Below are positions 56,960-60,000 of a DNA stretch of 60,000 bases, in pieces. The stretch spans positions 30,136,005 to 30,196,004 of the forward strand of contig CAIIXF020000008.1 of NCBI GenBank assembly GCA_903813345.2. Reading direction: 5' to 3'. The DNA is from Owenia fusiformis (taxonomy: Eukaryota > Annelida > Polychaeta > Sabellida > Oweniidae). Position 1 is the stretch's first letter. The number at the start of each line of letters is the position of its first letter. The notes under the pieces were generated by a model, which did no database searches, had not been told where the DNA came from, and saw nothing but the letters and a program-made list of their open reading frames with translations. Both the position numbers and the translations under genes were made by a program.

Positions 56960-59900
56960 ATGGTAAAAAATTAAAATCGATAAAGTCCAGAAGTCCGGCA
57001 ATGTAAAAAAAATGAGGGCATAATATTTTCGTTTCCAGTTGTAGTTTCTTTTGAATGTTGATTGAGATTGAGAAATTAAAAATTGATAGGTTTCCTCAGA
57101 ATTATGTGTTGAATAATTGCAATTTAAAATATATATCTCGATAGTCTAGTTGGAAAATATAACCCGCAAAAAATTGTTTTTGCCCGAAACCTTTTGGAAT
57201 TTATAGCATTTTAAAACAAACATGTTGGCAATGATTAATATTCTGGTAGGTAAAGCCGTTTGCTTGCAAATATATCGTATGGAATTTGACTTGATAAGTG
57301 TTTAGAAGACATGTTCTAGTGTCTCGTGAACAATGGTGCTCATGGTAAATATTTTCAAATTATCAAGTCGAATTCCACAACAATTTTGAAAGCAAAAGGC
57401 GTCAGCTACTAAACTATACCCTCTCATTGTGTTGTCAATGAAAGAAACCGCTAATATATCATCAAATACGACGTATTGTGTGTTCACGATGCCCATGTCA
57501 AGCAGCGTGCCTACTAGGCACGCAGTTTGAAACTCTGACAAACTGCGCGCATATTTCAAAATGTGAGACGGGGAGGACACGACTCCCAAAAAGAGCCAAA
57601 ATACGAAAAATACAAGATTAGTCTCGTTCTAAAGATAGTACCATTCTGTGAAGATGAACTTAATTTACTCATAGTACTCAATGTTTTTCCCGATGTAAAC
57701 CTAGTTATCTCAATATAAGGGTCTTAAGTAACTTCTGTGTTCAAAATTTACAGTGTAAAGCTATATCTATGTCTTTTTATCGTCATTTGCCGTTTATTCA
57801 GCCATTGTGTCTGTGTATGCTAGAAGATATAGGATCACTCCATCTGATTAAAACAGCAAAGTTTGTGTTCAAAACGATAATACGCCATAAACGTGATTTA
57901 AACATTTTTCTTGTCAAACTGCGCGCCTATATTTACATGTATTTCCCAAACTGCGTGCCTAATATTTCAAAACTGCTTGCCTGTCCAAGCTTGTTTTGTA
58001 TTATTAGAAAACATAAGCGCCATACAAGGCACATATGTGTCTAATAGTAGAACCCCATAATTGAAACACTATGAGAGTCCATCCACCAAGATGGTTATCT
58101 GAAAATAAATGTTTTTTTCGTTCCCAACTTAATTGTCACTTCTATTATACATTTTGACTTTCAATATGAAAATCTCATAAAATCTGACGATAAAGCAAAA
58201 TTTCCAAAGCTACATCGAAAACACCTACCGGCCAAGACAAGTAACTTAGTCAACATTCGATATTCGTATGTTCATCAATATTTACTAAGAATGGTGCCAC
58301 AATTGAAGTAAACCTCTGGTTAATTATTTTCAATAAATCTATCAGCAAACGTGTAAATGATAATTTTGATGTTCTGTTACATATTGGTGAAGCAATCTTT
58401 GGGATATGACCTAAATTTCTGATTTTCCACTGTGTCCCTGTATACCCCTACTTCAAAAGATATATGTTATTCGTCATTTTTCATTATGAACCAACCATAA
58501 ATGTATTTTTTCTTCTTTACATACAGAATGAAATTTCGGTTTTCAAATATTGCAAGACGGTGCTGCATTTGTTTGTTCAGGATATCGAGCAAACAAATGC
58601 GTGTCAATTTACACTGTAATATCCTACATACTTATATTTCAAGGGTAGTTTTGAAGAATAATCAAGAAAAACCGTATCTATGTTTTTTGTTGTTGTTATT
58701 TTTTAGGTTACTAGGTCATTTGTTACATAATTAAATTTTCCATTGTCTGTTTATGACGTCACATAAATGTATACATGCTGTTATATTTTGAAAAAGACTA
58801 AGGGATATTAGTCGAAAGTCTCAATAAATTAAAAATATTCTCTGAAGTAAAGAATTTGACTTGTTTAAGAAAAACCATGTTTTCAAATGGATTCATCCTT
58901 GTCAAAGAACGTGAATGAGGATATGCCGTTTGAAAAACTCACAACATGTTTCAAGTTCTTTCGAATGTAATATCCTACTCAATGAAATTTGTTGACATTT
59001 GTGAATTTTTTCTTTCGAAATGCACATTGCTGGATAACAGAACCTTGCCATGTTCGAGATGCACGAAAAGTGTTTTGTTAATACTTGACGTCGTACAGAT
59101 ATTTGGATGTGATTGACGTTTTCGTTAATCTCCTACCACTGTAATTTCCAACTTAACTTTTGGAAGCCAAATGTGATAGTCACGAATTGATATTTAAGTC
59201 ACACGTTGATGCATACATCATATGTGTACATTAACCGTCGAATACATGCCAACTTACATTTATATAAATATTCACAATTAACTCAAATCATCAATTCTCG
59301 AAACGGTTTATTATTTAACCTGGTGAATTGAATGTTTCATTTTGATTCATAATTATGGTATCGGATTTGAGTATGATATAATTCGAGGCTTAAACAAAGC
59401 AATAAAATTACGTGAAACCTTTTGTGAAAATTCGAACGATTTTTCAAGAATCCTCCTTCAAAGTGATACCAAAGTGCTCCCCGGGAGTGGAAATTTCGTC
59501 TTGTGTAATCAAAATAATAGAGCGGGTGGTTTGAATTTTTGTTTGGGTTTATAGTTTACATCTATGAATTGAAAAACATATCGCCTAATTGAGAGGTCCA
59601 TGCATATTTTGGCGATCTATCATTATAAAGGGCTAAATATTGTGCAAAAACAGGAGTTAACACGCTTACATTTGAAAATGAAATTTCCTACATAATCGTC
59701 GACTCGTGTTTAAAAGTCATGAAAACAAGGTTGAACACAAAACATTGACCCAGTTACTGTCTATTCAGCATGGGTTCACTAAGGGAAATATTATTAATGA
59801 CTTAAATCGTTTCCAAGAAACTTATCAATTTAGAAATGCAAATTGTTCAATTTTGTTTTTCAATTATAAAAAATGGCACCTGTAGAGAACAACGTTTTCA

Positions 59901-60000
59901 AAAATTTTTAAAACGGAGATATTTACTTATGCAACATTTATTGGCATGTGTCAGGGAATAAATAGGAAGAATATGCATTTGATTCTATATCTTGCTCCTG
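56960..60000. other. No gene recognised
   Basis: AT-rich sequence with short frames only. A frame on the minus strand (57302-57589, 95 codons) has no recognisable domain. AAACTGCGCGCCTA-like words recur near 57540, 57915, 57947 and 57975. Confidence 0.4.

Noticed and set aside
57302-57589. Minus-strand frame of 95 codons
   Set aside because: No domain, no splice context and AT-rich composition; kept only as a note in the gene-free region.

Overview
This is an animal genomic window, AT-rich and full of introns and transposons. The genes have GT-AG introns, a secreted AAA+ torsin and a metazoan-type actin maturation protease. Intergenic DNA is packed with MITE-like inverted-repeat elements, tRNA-derived SINE-like pieces and mariner-like remnants. 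The style suggests a marine invertebrate; I cannot name the phylum from sequence alone.

Layout. (1) 1-14,700 holds no gene I recognise, but contains a 1.9-kb foldback element (5540-7432) with minisatellite arms. (2) 14,743-21,301 carries two very similar DC-STAMP-domain multi-pass membrane modules in tandem. The first runs in frame, without a stop, into the N-terminus of the second. A 3.2-kb insertion flanked by GTGT then splits the second module. (3) 24,121-38,480 carries a head-to-head gene pair: a complete torsin on the minus strand (24,946-30,626, five exons, 347 aa) and a complete ACTMAP (C19orf54-like actin maturation protease) on the plus strand (33,120-38,266, six coding exons, 379 aa). 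(4) 38,480-46,400 is gene-poor and rich in palindromes, SINE-like sequence and foldback elements. (5) 46,404-56,310 is a second copy of the torsin/ACTMAP pair. A 500-N gap hides exon 1 of both genes; every other exon is open with intact splice sites. (6) 56,310-60,000 has no gene I recognise beyond one weak GC-rich exon candidate.

Most notable: in both ACTMAP copies the short exon with the predicted catalytic histidine has seeded a tandem array. Each unit of about 94 bp contains the 3' part of the exon plus its splice donor. There are about five units in one paralogue and about nine in the other. The second torsin has lost the sensor-II lysine. Its intron 2 contains a nested transposon whose empty site is preserved in the first torsin.

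Torsins are ER-luminal AAA+ proteins of the nuclear envelope, and ACTMAP trims the actin N-terminus. I see no evidence for a shared pathway beyond the shared, divergently transcribed locus. Protein assignments rest on motif recognition from memory; no database search was run.
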